A DNA stretch of 64,000 bases from Paenibacillus agri. Lineage in GTDB: Bacteria > Bacillota > Bacilli > Paenibacillales > Paenibacillaceae. The DNA is taken from contig NZ_JABWCS010000196.1 in NCBI RefSeq assembly GCF_013359945.1, positions 1-64,000 of the forward strand. Reading direction: 5' to 3'. A program made the translations under genes and the position numbers. Positions 16,045 to 25,015 of the stretch are shown here, piece after piece; the first letter of the stretch is position 1; every line of letters begins with the position of its first letter. Below the pieces are notes generated by a model. The model was not told the origin of the DNA, did no database searches, and saw only the letters and a program-made list of their open reading frames with translations.

Positions 16045-17049
16045 ATGAGACGATGGCTCAAAAGGAGAAGTAGTGATAGGAACGAGGGTAGCATGGTAGT
16101 TGAAGCGGCAATGGTTCTCCCTATTTTTTTGTCATTCGTTCTGTTCCTGATCTTCATCATTCAGATGAGCCTATACTCTACCGCCTTACAAAGCACCGCC
16201 TCTGACACCGTAAAGGTCATATCCACCCATATCTATCCCGCAGCTCTGGCTGCTCAAAAGTGGGACGAAGGCAGCGAAAGTGAAACAAACCCTGAAGGAG
16301 GCAATTCGGGAGGCAAACCAGAAGATACAGGCTCACCCTGGGGAATTCCTCGTCTCTCGCTCATGGAATGGGGTGAGGATTATGCGAACGGTCTGCCGCC
16401 TCCGCTGAATGAATGGGCCCTGGCCGCGGCAGAAAAGGGAGAAGGGCCATTGCAGAAGCTCCAGTCGGAAGCCTCACAGAGTGTACTGGACCTGGCCATA
16501 AAGCCTTTAATAAAGCCATATCTCGCCAGTGACATGTTAGAGTATGAACGAATTCATGTGTCCAATGTTATTATTCCCGATCTAAAGAAGGGGACCCGGC
16601 CTTATTTTGGGGTGGAGGTAAGTTATGACCTGCCGATGAAGATTCCTTTTCTGAATCAAAACATTGTGCTGGAGGCCAGTGCCGTAGAGCGGCTGTGGAT
16701 CGGTGATACCGGCGAGGGACGTAATGGAGATGGGGGAGAGGGCGATAAAGAAGAGCATTTAATTATCATCCTGGAGAAGCCTGATCCCGGTGTTGTGAAC
16801 AAGCAGGGTAAGGTTCGAGCGAAAATCCCACCGGGTGCTTCTGCAAACTTGACGGTCATTTATAAGAGCGGCTTGAGCAAAGCAAAGTACTTGGGTTGGA
16901 AGCAAGCTGATAAGGACGGATATATCGAGTGGGAATGGAAAATTGGAGTTAACACAACGCCAGGTACCTGGACACTTGTTATTCAGACAGATGACGGGCA
17001 GTCCATAGAGGTTAATTTTACAGTTGTGGATGGTAAAAAAGGGGGCTAG
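16045..17049 (+). CDS. Second TadE-like pseudopilin, Tad locus 1
   Basis: A 334-residue pseudopilin. NEG is followed by SMVVE, again the G-xxxx-E processing motif, and the helix AAMVLPIFLSFVLFLIFII. Extracellularly there is a ~150-residue domain, then a Gly/Glu-rich linker (~residues 228-240) and a C-terminal ~100-residue beta-rich segment ending NFTVVDGKKGG. It is much longer than usual TadE proteins and may be an adhesive tip subunit (inference). GGGAGTGAAG precedes the ATG. Confidence 0.85.
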   Translation: MRRWLKRRSSDRNEGSMVVEAAMVLPIFLSFVLFLIFIIQMSLYSTALQSTASDTVKVISTHIYPAALAAQKWDEGSESETNPEGGNSGGKPEDTGSPWGIPRLSLMEWGEDYANGLPPPLNEWALAAAEKGEGPLQKLQSEASQSVLDLAIKPLIKPYLASDMLEYERIHVSNVIIPDLKKGTRPYFGVEVSYDLPMKIPFLNQNIVLEASAVERLWIGDTGEGRNGDGGEGDKEEHLIIILEKPDPGVVNKQGKVRAKIPPGASANLTVIYKSGLSKAKYLGWKQADKDGYIEWEWKIGVNTTPGTWTLVIQTDDGQSIEVNFTVVDGKKGG

Positions 17050-17052
17050 GGA

Positions 17053-17562
17053 ATGACCGATTGGGCTTTTTGGGGCTGCCTGCCGTTTCTGGTGGCTGCA
17101 CTCGTTACAGATATACGGTCGATGCGGATACCCAACCGGATCACAGTGTCTGCATGGCTTGGAGGCCTGTTGGCTCAGTCGCTCATGAATGGCTGGCACG
17201 GTCTTTTATTTTCAGTCATCGGAGCTGCTGCGGGATTTGCAGTAATGTTGCTTCTGCATCTTATGGGGGCTGTTGGAGCCGGGGACGTTAAGCTGTTTGC
17301 CGGCATCGGGGCCTGGACTGGTTTTATTTTCACAGCGCAGGTGATTATGTATTCGATCTTGTTCGGAGCAGTCATCGGCTGGATTATCGCCTTGCGGCGC
17401 GATGAAGCGTGGATGCGGTTGCGAAAAGTTTTTGGAACAGTGGCGGGGGTTGTAGTGCTGCGCAATCTGGGTATAGCAAAGTCAGGCGGCGGGTATCTGC
17501 TGAAATTTCCTTTTATGCTGGCCGTGTTACCCGCTGTTGTATGTACTTATTTATATTATTGA
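17053..17562 (+). CDS. A24 prepilin peptidase (TadV/CpaA-like)
   Basis: A 169-residue integral membrane aspartyl protease that cleaves type IV prepilins after the leader glycine. The two catalytic aspartates are Asp20 in TDIRSMRIPN and Asp78 in the GAGDVKLF motif. It has about six membrane segments and lacks the N-methyltransferase domain, as is normal for Tad systems. It follows the pseudopilin gene by three bases. It is the only prepilin peptidase in the window and would have to serve the second Tad-like locus too, if that one needs processing. Confidence 0.94.
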   Translation: MTDWAFWGCLPFLVAALVTDIRSMRIPNRITVSAWLGGLLAQSLMNGWHGLLFSVIGAAAGFAVMLLLHLMGAVGAGDVKLFAGIGAWTGFIFTAQVIMYSILFGAVIGWIIALRRDEAWMRLRKVFGTVAGVVVLRNLGIAKSGGGYLLKFPFMLAVLPAVVCTYLYY

Positions 17563-17578
17563 GGCTGGGAGGTGATCA

Positions 17579-19231
17579 TTGTTGTTTGGTTTGACCCGTG
17601 ATTTCATGCAAAAGGATGGCATCAGCATGATGCTGGGTGTTTCCGAAGGGCTGCGTGCAGAACGACTCAATATGGTACAGGTCCGGATGCTTATGAATTC
17701 TGATATCCCGCATCACCTGCGGCTACAGCTCAAGGAGATCGACCTCAAAGTTACTCTGGAATATGGATTATCCCGCAAAAAAATGCTCAGTCATCTACTG
17801 AAAGGCGAGAAACTGAGTATGGCGACCTTGTTCGGCCTACTGCTTCAGGTGGCCCAAGCAATAGAAGAGGGCAGGCTTTATATGCTGAATGCTGAACAGT
17901 ATGCGCTGCATGAGGATTATATTTTTGTCGAAGGCTCGCTGCAGTCCGGAAAAGTCTATCTGACCTACGTTCCTTTGCTAAGTCCAGAGAAGGTAATCTC
18001 AACCGGTCAAGGCTGTAGATCCCTAATTATGACGCTGATGGCTTCAGTGAAGGAGCTTGAGGGCGATGGTGTACAGCGATTATTGCAATGCTGCGGAGAA
18101 GAGGACTTCTCACCTGCCCGTCTAAAAAAACTGCTGGCTGAGCTTCTGACTGAGGGGGAGGTGGTTAAGGCGTATCCGACAATCGATAGGGAGAGCAATA
18201 TCCTGTCTTTTCGGAGACTTGAGGACCCTGAGCCTTCCAGGCTATCTGACGAGCCGTTAAGGTCACCATCATCAATACGGGGGCCTGATAAGAAAGCAGG
18301 CCTGCAAGATTCCATGAGGGCGACGGCAGAACCTATTTCGGCTCCATGGACGGGTGGTTATACCGCTTTTCAGCGGAGCCAGGAAGCTACAAGCTCAGGG
18401 TTTACGGAAGAAGAGGAAACACAGCAGGCCTCCTCACCATACAGAACATATATCGTGCTTGGATGTTTACTAGGTGATGCATTGTTATGGAAATTTCTTT
18501 ATATGAGTGATCCTACAACACTATGGTTGGCAGTTTGCGGAATCTTAACGTTGTTTCTTGCGATTATATGCTGGCTGGTGTGGACTGGAAAGCTCAAATT
18601 AGGTAAGAAAGAAGACGAGGATGAGCCGGACGCAGAAGAGATTGTACGGGGGATGAGCTTCAAGGAACCAGACAGGGATTTTGGAAGGATTTCTGGAAGG
18701 AACTTTGCAAAGGAATCTATGAACGCTGGTTTATCGCCACCGGTGTCAAAGGTAGAACCGTTGAGAATCAGGCAAGTGATGGACAACAGCCAATCAGGGC
18801 TCAACCAGAAGGGTTCTGCTAATGAGTTCCCTGCTTCAGGCTCGTTACCGTCCTCGGCCACCGTTCTGCTATCACCGGACAATGCACCTGAGAAGAATGC
18901 GGCGATGGATAAGCACAGACGTGCTGCCCCGTATTTGGAACGATGTGATCACAATAATAGCGGTCCGACAGAACGGATCGAATTGGATCGAGCAAGCTTT
19001 ATTATTGGACGTTCGGAAGAGGTAGCCCAGTATGTAGAAAAGTCCGAGGGCACCTCGCGAGTTCATGCTGAAATACTCAAAAGTCCAACCGGATATGTCA
19101 TTAAGGATCTTGACTCCAGGAACGGAACATTGCTACAGGGGGAAGCTATGATTCCATATAAAGAGTATCCGCTGATGGAAGGAACTGTATTTACTATTGT
19201 CAAAGGCAATTATATCTTTCACACAGCTTAG
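17579..19231 (+). CDS. DUF6382 and FHA domain protein
   Basis: A 550-residue protein with three parts. Residues 1-200 resemble DUF6382, an N-terminal domain found with FHA in Firmicutes Tad clusters. A disordered linker and two membrane segments follow (~289-340). The C-terminus (~465-548) is an FHA domain, with IIGRSEE, SRVHAEI and the DLDSRNGT signature, which binds phosphothreonine peptides. It ends the Tad operon and suggests control of the pilus by a Ser/Thr kinase. The start is one of two adjacent TTG codons, after GGGAGGTGATC. Confidence 0.85.
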   Translation: MLFGLTRDFMQKDGISMMLGVSEGLRAERLNMVQVRMLMNSDIPHHLRLQLKEIDLKVTLEYGLSRKKMLSHLLKGEKLSMATLFGLLLQVAQAIEEGRLYMLNAEQYALHEDYIFVEGSLQSGKVYLTYVPLLSPEKVISTGQGCRSLIMTLMASVKELEGDGVQRLLQCCGEEDFSPARLKKLLAELLTEGEVVKAYPTIDRESNILSFRRLEDPEPSRLSDEPLRSPSSIRGPDKKAGLQDSMRATAEPISAPWTGGYTAFQRSQEATSSGFTEEEETQQASSPYRTYIVLGCLLGDALLWKFLYMSDPTTLWLAVCGILTLFLAIICWLVWTGKLKLGKKEDEDEPDAEEIVRGMSFKEPDRDFGRISGRNFAKESMNAGLSPPVSKVEPLRIRQVMDNSQSGLNQKGSANEFPASGSLPSSATVLLSPDNAPEKNAAMDKHRRAAPYLERCDHNNSGPTERIELDRASFIIGRSEEVAQYVEKSEGTSRVHAEILKSPTGYVIKDLDSRNGTLLQGEAMIPYKEYPLMEGTVFTIVKGNYIFHTA

Positions 19232-19266
19232 TCCCTGAATTCAAGATTGCTTGATTTGCGGTGCTT

Positions 19267-20169
19267 CTATCGGGTTTTGAGGTCTTGCAATGCAGATTCA
19301 AGTGTAGGATGAATGAAGCTGAATCCGTGCGCTAGCGCTTTAGAAGGGAGCACCCGCTGGCCTTCCAGCAGAATTTCCGAAAGTTCGCCTACCGCTGTCT
19401 TCAAGAGGAATGCCGGGAGTGGCAACCAGTGTGGCCGTCTATACACCTTGCCAATGGTTCGGCCGAATTGATCATTGGTGACCGGATGTGGGGCTGTAGC
19501 GTTGACTGGACCGGAAATATCCGGTGTATGGACACAGAAGTCGATTAACTTGATGATGTCATCATGATGAATCCAGGACAGCCACTGTTTGCCGCTTCCG
19601 ATTTTGCCGCCAACGCCTAGAAGGTAAGGGAGTTTCATCATAGGAAAAGCACCACTTCCGTTACCGAGTACAACTCCTGTGCGGAGCTTGACCGTTCTGA
19701 TATTAGGGTAGGCTGCATCTGCAGCATCCTCCCAAGCCTTTACGACTTCTGAAGGGAAATCCATCACATGGGCGGGAGAAGACTCATCGAAAGTATCCTT
19801 CAAGGACGTACCGTAGATGGCTACGGCTGAGGCTTGAACGATTACAGATGGCCGATGCTTCAGCACTTTTAGCAGCTCGGCTGCCGCAGCTACGGTGACC
19901 AGACGGGACTGCATAATGGATTGCTTTCCTTTAGGGGTCCAGCGCTGACTCAGCGAGGAGCCGGCAAGATTGATGAGAGCGTCGCTGTTCTCAGCAGGGA
20001 GGGGGTTGGCTGCAAGATCGTCCCAGGTATGATAACTTAGCTTAGCGTGAGATGACTTCACTTCAGGCAGCTTACGGCCTACGATCAATACTTCATGACC
20101 GTCCTGAAGCCAGTAATCCTTAAGCTTGCTTCCGATAAAGCCTGTGCCGCCGCATATTACGTACTTCAT
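19267..20169 (-). CDS. TIGR01777 family NAD-dependent epimerase-like protein (YfcH-like)
   Basis: A 300-residue short-chain-dehydrogenase-type protein. MKYVICGGTGFIGSKL is the N-terminal Rossmann motif, and LINLAGSSLSQRWTPKGKQ together with VQASAVAIYG are typical of the TIGR01777/YfcH family. The C-terminal DUF1731-type segment LPLPAFLLKTAVGELSEILLEGQRVLP is present. The substrate is not known for this family. ATG 20169 follows GGAGGAATGC; an open frame extends upstream but without family similarity. It is convergent with the Tad operon. Confidence 0.92.
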   Translation of the reverse strand: MKYVICGGTGFIGSKLKDYWLQDGHEVLIVGRKLPEVKSSHAKLSYHTWDDLAANPLPAENSDALINLAGSSLSQRWTPKGKQSIMQSRLVTVAAAAELLKVLKHRPSVIVQASAVAIYGTSLKDTFDESSPAHVMDFPSEVVKAWEDAADAAYPNIRTVKLRTGVVLGNGSGAFPMMKLPYLLGVGGKIGSGKQWLSWIHHDDIIKLIDFCVHTPDISGPVNATAPHPVTNDQFGRTIGKVYRRPHWLPLPAFLLKTAVGELSEILLEGQRVLPSKALAHGFSFIHPTLESALQDLKTR

Positions 20170-20221
20170 ACTGCATTCCTCCATTTGGCCGTCCGGGATA
20201 GCACGGGAATTCTGTAGATGG

Positions 20222-20686
20222 CTACTTGAACAAATGTTTATAGGGAGAGTAATCGATTCCGTTCTTTTCAAGAAAATTGACGAGAAAACGGTTATCCCGC
20301 CGGGGGGTAGCAACGATATATCCCTTGATGCAATGATCACGTGTAACTTCAGAGGCATTGCTCTCCACAGCTATCTTGCCGATCTCGGCAGCAATGGAGT
20401 GTTTGGCGATATCCCGAAAGGGTCCGGGCACCGGCTGAACGAGTTGATCCAGAAAGGCCTTAGATTCGTTGCCCCATAGTGGCCGGCTGCGTTCTACCCA
20501 ATAGTTCTGCCAATCAAGTTTGGACTTCCCGTCGGCTTTGGGAAGCACTTTCAAAAATTTGCGAAACATAAAGTAGCCGCCGATACACATGGAGCCAAGT
20601 AGAAGAAAGGTCCAGAAAGCGATGGAGTTCATAAACCAATTGCTCGGTGCTACCGATAACGTTCCAAGCCCTGATTTGATAAACAT
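20222..20686 (-). CDS. DUF2621 family membrane protein (YneK-like)
   Basis: A 154-residue protein with one membrane segment (residues ~20-42) and a cytoplasmic C-terminal domain with the family-typical stretch TRDHCIKGYIVATPRRDNRF. It resembles B. subtilis YneK, whose function is unknown. AAAGGTGG lies before the ATG. It is upstream of the epimerase gene on the same strand with a 52-base gap. A Fur-box-like sequence lies 18 bases before its start codon. Confidence 0.82.
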   Translation of the reverse strand: MFIKSGLGTLSVAPSNWFMNSIAFWTFLLLGSMCIGGYFMFRKFLKVLPKADGKSKLDWQNYWVERSRPLWGNESKAFLDQLVQPVPGPFRDIAKHSIAAEIGKIAVESNASEVTRDHCIKGYIVATPRRDNRFLVNFLEKNGIDYSPYKHLFK

Positions 20687-20703
20687 GTCCTAACCACCTT
20701 TAA

Positions 20704-20718
20704 CAATGATTATTATCA
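20704..20718. promoter_or_regulatory. Fur/PerR-type box (candidate)
   Basis: CAATGATTATTATCA matches 12 of 14 fixed positions of the 7-1-7 Fur consensus TGATAATNATTATCA. It lies just upstream of the DUF2621 gene, where it would overlap a possible -10 region, and ~140 bases from nfo. Match by eye only; PerR or Zur boxes are similar. Confidence 0.4.
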
Positions 20719-20855
20719 CAAATTTGTCTATGGTCTAAAGTATAGCGTATTTACCAAGTTTTGCGAAGTCGGAATGCCAGCGGGTATTGCCTAGATTTAT
20801 TCCCCCGTTCACGGTAGAATATAGTTTAATTCGTGATGGAAAGAGGGAAAAAGGC

Positions 20856-21983
20856 ATGCTGAAAATAGGTTCACATGTGTCCAGCTCGGACAAGGGTCTC
20901 CTGACTGCTGCTAAGGAAGCCAACGAGTACGGTTCTAGCTCGTTCATGATATATACTGGAGCGCCGCAGAATACGCGCCGCAAGCCGATTGAAGCGATGT
21001 ACCCTGAGGAAGGAAAATTGGCTATGAAGGCCAATGGGGTAGAGGAGATTGTTGTCCATGCTCCATACATTATCAATTTGGCCTCGTATAAGGACAATAC
21101 GTATCAGTTGGCTGTAGATTTTTTACAGGAGGAAATTCGCCGTACACATGCATTCGACGTCAAGAATATTGTACTGCATCCGGGTGCTTATACAGACAAG
21201 GACCCGGAATATGGTATTCAGCGGATTGCAGACGGTCTTAATGAGGTGCTTAGCGGTACCAATGAGACGGAAGTTCATATTGCGCTGGAGACCATGGCCG
21301 GTAAGGGTACAGAGATCGGGCGCAGCTTCGAGGAGATTGCGTCGATCATTGACAAGGTCGTTCACAACGAACGGTTGACTGTCTGTCTCGATACGTGCCA
21401 CATTCATGATGCCGGTTATGATATCGTTAGCGATCTGGATGGGGTGCTGCAGCAGTTCGATCAGATCGTTGGTTTGAACCGCCTAGGCGTTATTCATATC
21501 AACGACAGTAAGAATCCTAGCGGCGCGCGCAAAGACCGTCACACACCGATTGGTTCGGGCTTTATTGGCTTCGACACCATCAACAAGGTGGTACATCATG
21601 AAGCGCTGTCCGGTCTTCCGTTTATCCTGGAGACACCATGGATCGGCAAAGATGCCAAGACACAACGGCCGATGTATGAGGTGGAGATTGCCCTGCTGCG
21701 TGGCAACGTATCAGAGCGTTTCGGACCGGAGTTCCTGCAAGAGGTTGAGGAGCTGCATAGCTTCTTTGCCAAGCTGGAGATTGACTCCCGTCAGTATGTG
21801 CTCGATATCTGGAATCTGCTTAAGAACGATGCCAAGGCCAAGAAGGCTGACCCGCGTGAACCGCTGGAACGTTTGTATGATCATGTGACGACTGCCGGAT
21901 TGTTCCCTGCGCTCAGTGAGGAAGGAATCAATCAACGCTTGATCGCGTGGCTTGCCGGCAAACAAATTCTGGTTAACGCTTAA
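20856..21983 (+). CDS. nfo: Endonuclease IV (deoxyribonuclease IV)
   Basis: A 375-residue AP endonuclease that nicks DNA 5' of abasic sites in base excision repair. Recognisable motifs are MLKIGSHVS at the start, [45 protein letters not shown] and LETPW, which carry the zinc ligands. ATG 20856 follows AGAGGG. The protein is about 75-80 residues longer than the usual ~297; the extra C-terminal part from around residue 290 ([17 protein letters not shown] onward) is helical and of unknown role. Confidence 0.95.
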   Translation: MLKIGSHVSSSDKGLLTAAKEANEYGSSSFMIYTGAPQNTRRKPIEAMYPEEGKLAMKANGVEEIVVHAPYIINLASYKDNTYQLAVDFLQEEIRRTHAFDVKNIVLHPGAYTDKDPEYGIQRIADGLNEVLSGTNETEVHIALETMAGKGTEIGRSFEEIASIIDKVVHNERLTVCLDTCHIHDAGYDIVSDLDGVLQQFDQIVGLNRLGVIHINDSKNPSGARKDRHTPIGSGFIGFDTINKVVHHEALSGLPFILETPWIGKDAKTQRPMYEVEIALLRGNVSERFGPEFLQEVEELHSFFAKLEIDSRQYVLDIWNLLKNDAKAKKADPREPLERLYDHVTTAGLFPALSEEGINQRLIAWLAGKQILVNA

Positions 21984-22032
21984 GCAACAACTTTAGACAT
22001 GCGCAAGTAGACGAGAGGGTGGAACACAGAAC

Positions 22033-22932
22033 ATGGAATTACATGTAAAAAGAGATCATTCTTCAAGCAGTCATCAATATCCGAACCGTGCGCGGATGCT
22101 TATTTCCTGTCCGGATGGTCCTGGGATTGTGGCGGCAGTATCACATTTTCTACACCAGCACGGCGCCAACATTGTTCAGTCCGATCAATATACAATGGAC
22201 CCGGATGGCGGCATGTTCTTCATGAGAGTAGAATTTGATCTTCCGAAGCTAGGGGAGCGGCTGGAAGAACTTCGTACACAGTTCAGTACAGTAGCTGAAA
22301 AGTTCAAAATGGACTGGCAAATCTTCCAGGTGAGTCACAAGAAACGGCTGGCTATCTTTGTTTCCAAAGAAGATCACTGTTTGGTTGAGTTGCTCTGGCA
22401 GTGGCAGGCTGGTGATCTGGATGCTGAAATTGCCCTCGTGGTCAGCAATCACACGGATATGCAGTCTTATGTGGAATCCTTCGGCATTCCATTCCATCAT
22501 ATTCCGGTTACTGCCGAGACCAAGGCAGCAGCGGAGCAGCGTCAGCTTGAAGTCATCGGAGGCGACATTGATGTTATCATCCTGGCCCGTTATATGCAGA
22601 TCATTTCGCCTTCATTTATCGAGCATTTCCGTCACAAGATCATCAATATCCACCATTCGTTCCTGCCCGCCTTCGTCGGTGGCAAGCCTTACGCACAGGC
22701 TTATCAGCGCGGGGTGAAAATTATCGGAGCTACAGCTCACTATGTAACTGAAGAGCTTGATGGAGGCCCGATTATTGAGCAGGACGTTCAGCGCGTCAGT
22801 CACAGCGACGATGTGAATGAACTGAAGCGAATTGGCCGTACGATCGAACGTGTAGTTCTGGCCCGTGCCGTTAAATGGCATATTGAAGACCGTATTCTTG
22901 TGCACAACAACAAGACTGTCGTGTTTAACTAG
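22033..22932 (+). CDS. purU: Formyltetrahydrofolate deformylase
   Basis: A 299-residue enzyme that hydrolyses 10-formyl-THF to formate and THF. An N-terminal ACT domain (LISCPDGPGIVAAVSHFL to MFFMRVEF, residues ~19-75) is followed by the formyltransferase-like hydrolase domain with HHSFLPAFVGGKPY, TAHYVTEELDGGPIIEQD as the active-site motifs. The length is normal. GAGGGTGGA lies ten bases before ATG 22033. It stands 49 bases after nfo and ends before a strong hairpin at 22947-22993. Confidence 0.95.
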   Translation: MELHVKRDHSSSSHQYPNRARMLISCPDGPGIVAAVSHFLHQHGANIVQSDQYTMDPDGGMFFMRVEFDLPKLGERLEELRTQFSTVAEKFKMDWQIFQVSHKKRLAIFVSKEDHCLVELLWQWQAGDLDAEIALVVSNHTDMQSYVESFGIPFHHIPVTAETKAAAEQRQLEVIGGDIDVIILARYMQIISPSFIEHFRHKIINIHHSFLPAFVGGKPYAQAYQRGVKIIGATAHYVTEELDGGPIIEQDVQRVSHSDDVNELKRIGRTIERVVLARAVKWHIEDRILVHNNKTVVFN

Positions 22933-22946
22933 TACAATTAACTTTT

Positions 22947-22993
22947 CGGTGGACGCGGCGAGGGTGCAACTCTTGCAACCCCGGCGTTCACCG
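22947..22993 (+). terminator. Strong hairpin after purU
   Basis: CGGTGGACGC pairs with GCGTTCACCG, enclosing TGCAA/TTGCA. It has no good T tract, so it may be an mRNA-stabilising 3' end or a structured leader for the locus that starts at 23173. Confidence 0.5.
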
Positions 22994-23172
22994 GATTCTT
23001 CATCAGCCGGAATGCTCATTCCGCAGAATCCTCTAGTGAAATTCCTCTTAGATAATCTTATAACTTTCTAAATTCCCTACAGGTAAAAAAGCATTTTACC
23101 AGCATTTTGGATATCCATGCCAAAGTGCATTTTGTCGTGGTCAAAATTAGTATTTTGAAGGAGGCAGAAGGC

Positions 23173-23937
23173 TTGTCTTTACAGCGGAGGCATTTGCTAA
23201 AACGAAATTATTTCTTCGCATTTCTTATTCTGATTACAGGATTCGGCGGTCTACTTGGCTATGATCTATATTTCAAGCCTTACGTGCTGGCACAGACGGT
23301 AGTGAAGGTAAAGGTGGCAGACGGAAATTTTTTACCAAAAAATTATGAGTTGACCGCTAATGATCTGTATCTGGATGCGGTTCAGACTAAGGACATTCCC
23401 GCCGGTGTCATTACAGATATCCGGAAAGTTGAACATAAAATCACAAATGTCAATTTAACCAATGGAAGTATTCTCACGGATTACTTGATTGATGTCAGCG
23501 AGCTGGAACCTACGGCTGATGAAGGAATATTCCCTATTCCGAAGGAGGGGATTTATGCCATCAATGGTTCGTTGCGCAGCCGGGACAAGGTAGATATCTA
23601 TCTGGTCGAGGGTGATTCTCGCAATACTAGTGCAGTCAGAGATCGCAACGCTGCCAATGGTATAGACAACGCGCCAGGAAACTCAAGTGACGGTAGGGAG
23701 ACTACGGAGTTACCTGATTCTGGAGCATCGTTGTTCCTAGCCGGAGCCACAGTGAACTATGTGCGCTCGGAGGACAACAATGATGTGCTCGATTCAGAGC
23801 ATGGCAACACGAATAATCGGTTCACATCGACGGGGAAAGTCGCGTCACCTGAACTGAAACTGAAGAAAAGTGATGGCAGGCGCTTAGGCCAATATTTGGA
23901 GCAGGGCAAGAAGCTGTGGATTGTCCGGGTAGAGTAG
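23173..23937 (+). CDS. SAF-domain, CpaB/RcpC-like protein, Tad-like locus 2
   Basis: A 254-residue protein with one N-terminal membrane segment (YFFAFLILITGFGGLLGYDL) and a SAF-type domain: LTANDLYLDAVQTKDIPAGVITD, then NGSILTDYLI. CpaB/RcpC proteins with this layout sit at the cell surface in Tad systems. A ~65-residue Ser/Asn/Asp-rich segment follows before a C-terminal VNYVRSED piece. The best start is TTG 23173, eight bases after AAGGAGG; an upstream ATG at 23107 has no such site. It opens the second locus; the first Tad operon has no CpaB. Confidence 0.75.
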   Translation: MSLQRRHLLKRNYFFAFLILITGFGGLLGYDLYFKPYVLAQTVVKVKVADGNFLPKNYELTANDLYLDAVQTKDIPAGVITDIRKVEHKITNVNLTNGSILTDYLIDVSELEPTADEGIFPIPKEGIYAINGSLRSRDKVDIYLVEGDSRNTSAVRDRNAANGIDNAPGNSSDGRETTELPDSGASLFLAGATVNYVRSEDNNDVLDSEHGNTNNRFTSTGKVASPELKLKKSDGRRLGQYLEQGKKLWIVRVE

Positions 23938-23950
23938 GGGGAGAACGTAC

Positions 23951-25015
23951 TTGAAGATTTTTAGCTTTGGAATGGATCAACTGACTGTCAATGATATTAA
24001 AAATTCAGGCTTTACCGTCGTGACACAAAATGTGCTGCCTGATCCGCCCCATACGGAGGGGCACATGCTTCTCGCAACCAGCGAGCAGGTGCCGGTACAG
24101 ACTTTGCGTGAGCTGCGCCACAGGTACCCGGGAACGACGATTCTTTATGTGTATATGCAGAAGGGGGTTCACGGCTATCAGCCGGTGCATATGTTATGCG
24201 AGAGCCTGGGGGTTCATTTTATTCCCCCTCGTTCAACCTCCTCAGCGATCATTGAGAAAATTCGTTTTCTTCTGGAAGAGGACGGGGAGAAGCGCGGTAA
24301 TTTAGTTGGTTTTTTCGGGTCTGGGCCCGGAATCGGCTGCACAAGTGCGGCTAAGCTGTTTGCCTGGAGACTTGCTACTGCAGGCTTACGCGTGATTTTA
24401 CTAGGTCTTGATTTGTATGATCCAGGGTTTGAGCGGAAAACAACAATCAGCCTGGACAGGCTGCGTCCAAGAATTACCGGCAAGATGCTGCACGCCGAGG
24501 ATTTCGAGCAATTGATCAAGCAGGATGGTTATGTCTATCTGCCGGGGAATTACGATTACTTGAGTGCTCAGGATTATCAGGAAGAGGAAATCGAGTATCT
24601 TTTGGCCCGGGCAGCGGAGAATGCCGATATCGTGATTGCTGATTTTGGCTCTATTCCGGAAAGTGCCGCCTGGTATGTGGGGATGCATCAAAGTACGCTG
24701 CGGCTGATTGTCACTCATCCCAAGCACGAATACAGGCTGGAACCTTTGCTGGAGTTGGCTGGGCATATGGATCTGGGACCACAGGATTTTCAACTGATCA
24801 TTAACAGAAGCAATCTGGAAGAGATTACGACACCGAAGAACCTGGCGCACCGGATCGGCAGCGAGATTATGTTGGAACTCCCATATGTTCAGCCGTTTCA
24901 GGATAATCTTCCACTTGGCAAAAGAGAGCTTCAGCAGATCGATGACAAGGTGCGCTTCTTATTGGTGGCCCTTGGATTGGCACCCGAGACACGCAAGAAG
25001 GGACTGTTCTCATGA
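23951..25015 (+). CDS. TadZ-like protein with degenerate P-loop, Tad-like locus 2
   Basis: A 354-residue protein with a receiver-like N-terminus (~1-110) and a MinD/ParA-like C-terminal domain. The would-be Walker A segment reads GSGPGIGCTSAAK near residues 122-134: the invariant lysine of GK(T/S) is replaced by cysteine, so ATP hydrolysis is doubtful. LDLYDPGFE and ENADIVIADFGSIPES follow the ATPase layout otherwise. Start is TTG, with GGGGGAG upstream; it overlaps the next gene by four bases (ATGA). Assignment by layout and position; sequence is far from the locus-1 TadZ. Confidence 0.75.
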   Translation: MKIFSFGMDQLTVNDIKNSGFTVVTQNVLPDPPHTEGHMLLATSEQVPVQTLRELRHRYPGTTILYVYMQKGVHGYQPVHMLCESLGVHFIPPRSTSSAIIEKIRFLLEEDGEKRGNLVGFFGSGPGIGCTSAAKLFAWRLATAGLRVILLGLDLYDPGFERKTTISLDRLRPRITGKMLHAEDFEQLIKQDGYVYLPGNYDYLSAQDYQEEEIEYLLARAAENADIVIADFGSIPESAAWYVGMHQSTLRLIVTHPKHEYRLEPLLELAGHMDLGPQDFQLIINRSNLEEITTPKNLAHRIGSEIMLELPYVQPFQDNLPLGKRELQQIDDKVRFLLVALGLAPETRKKGLFS

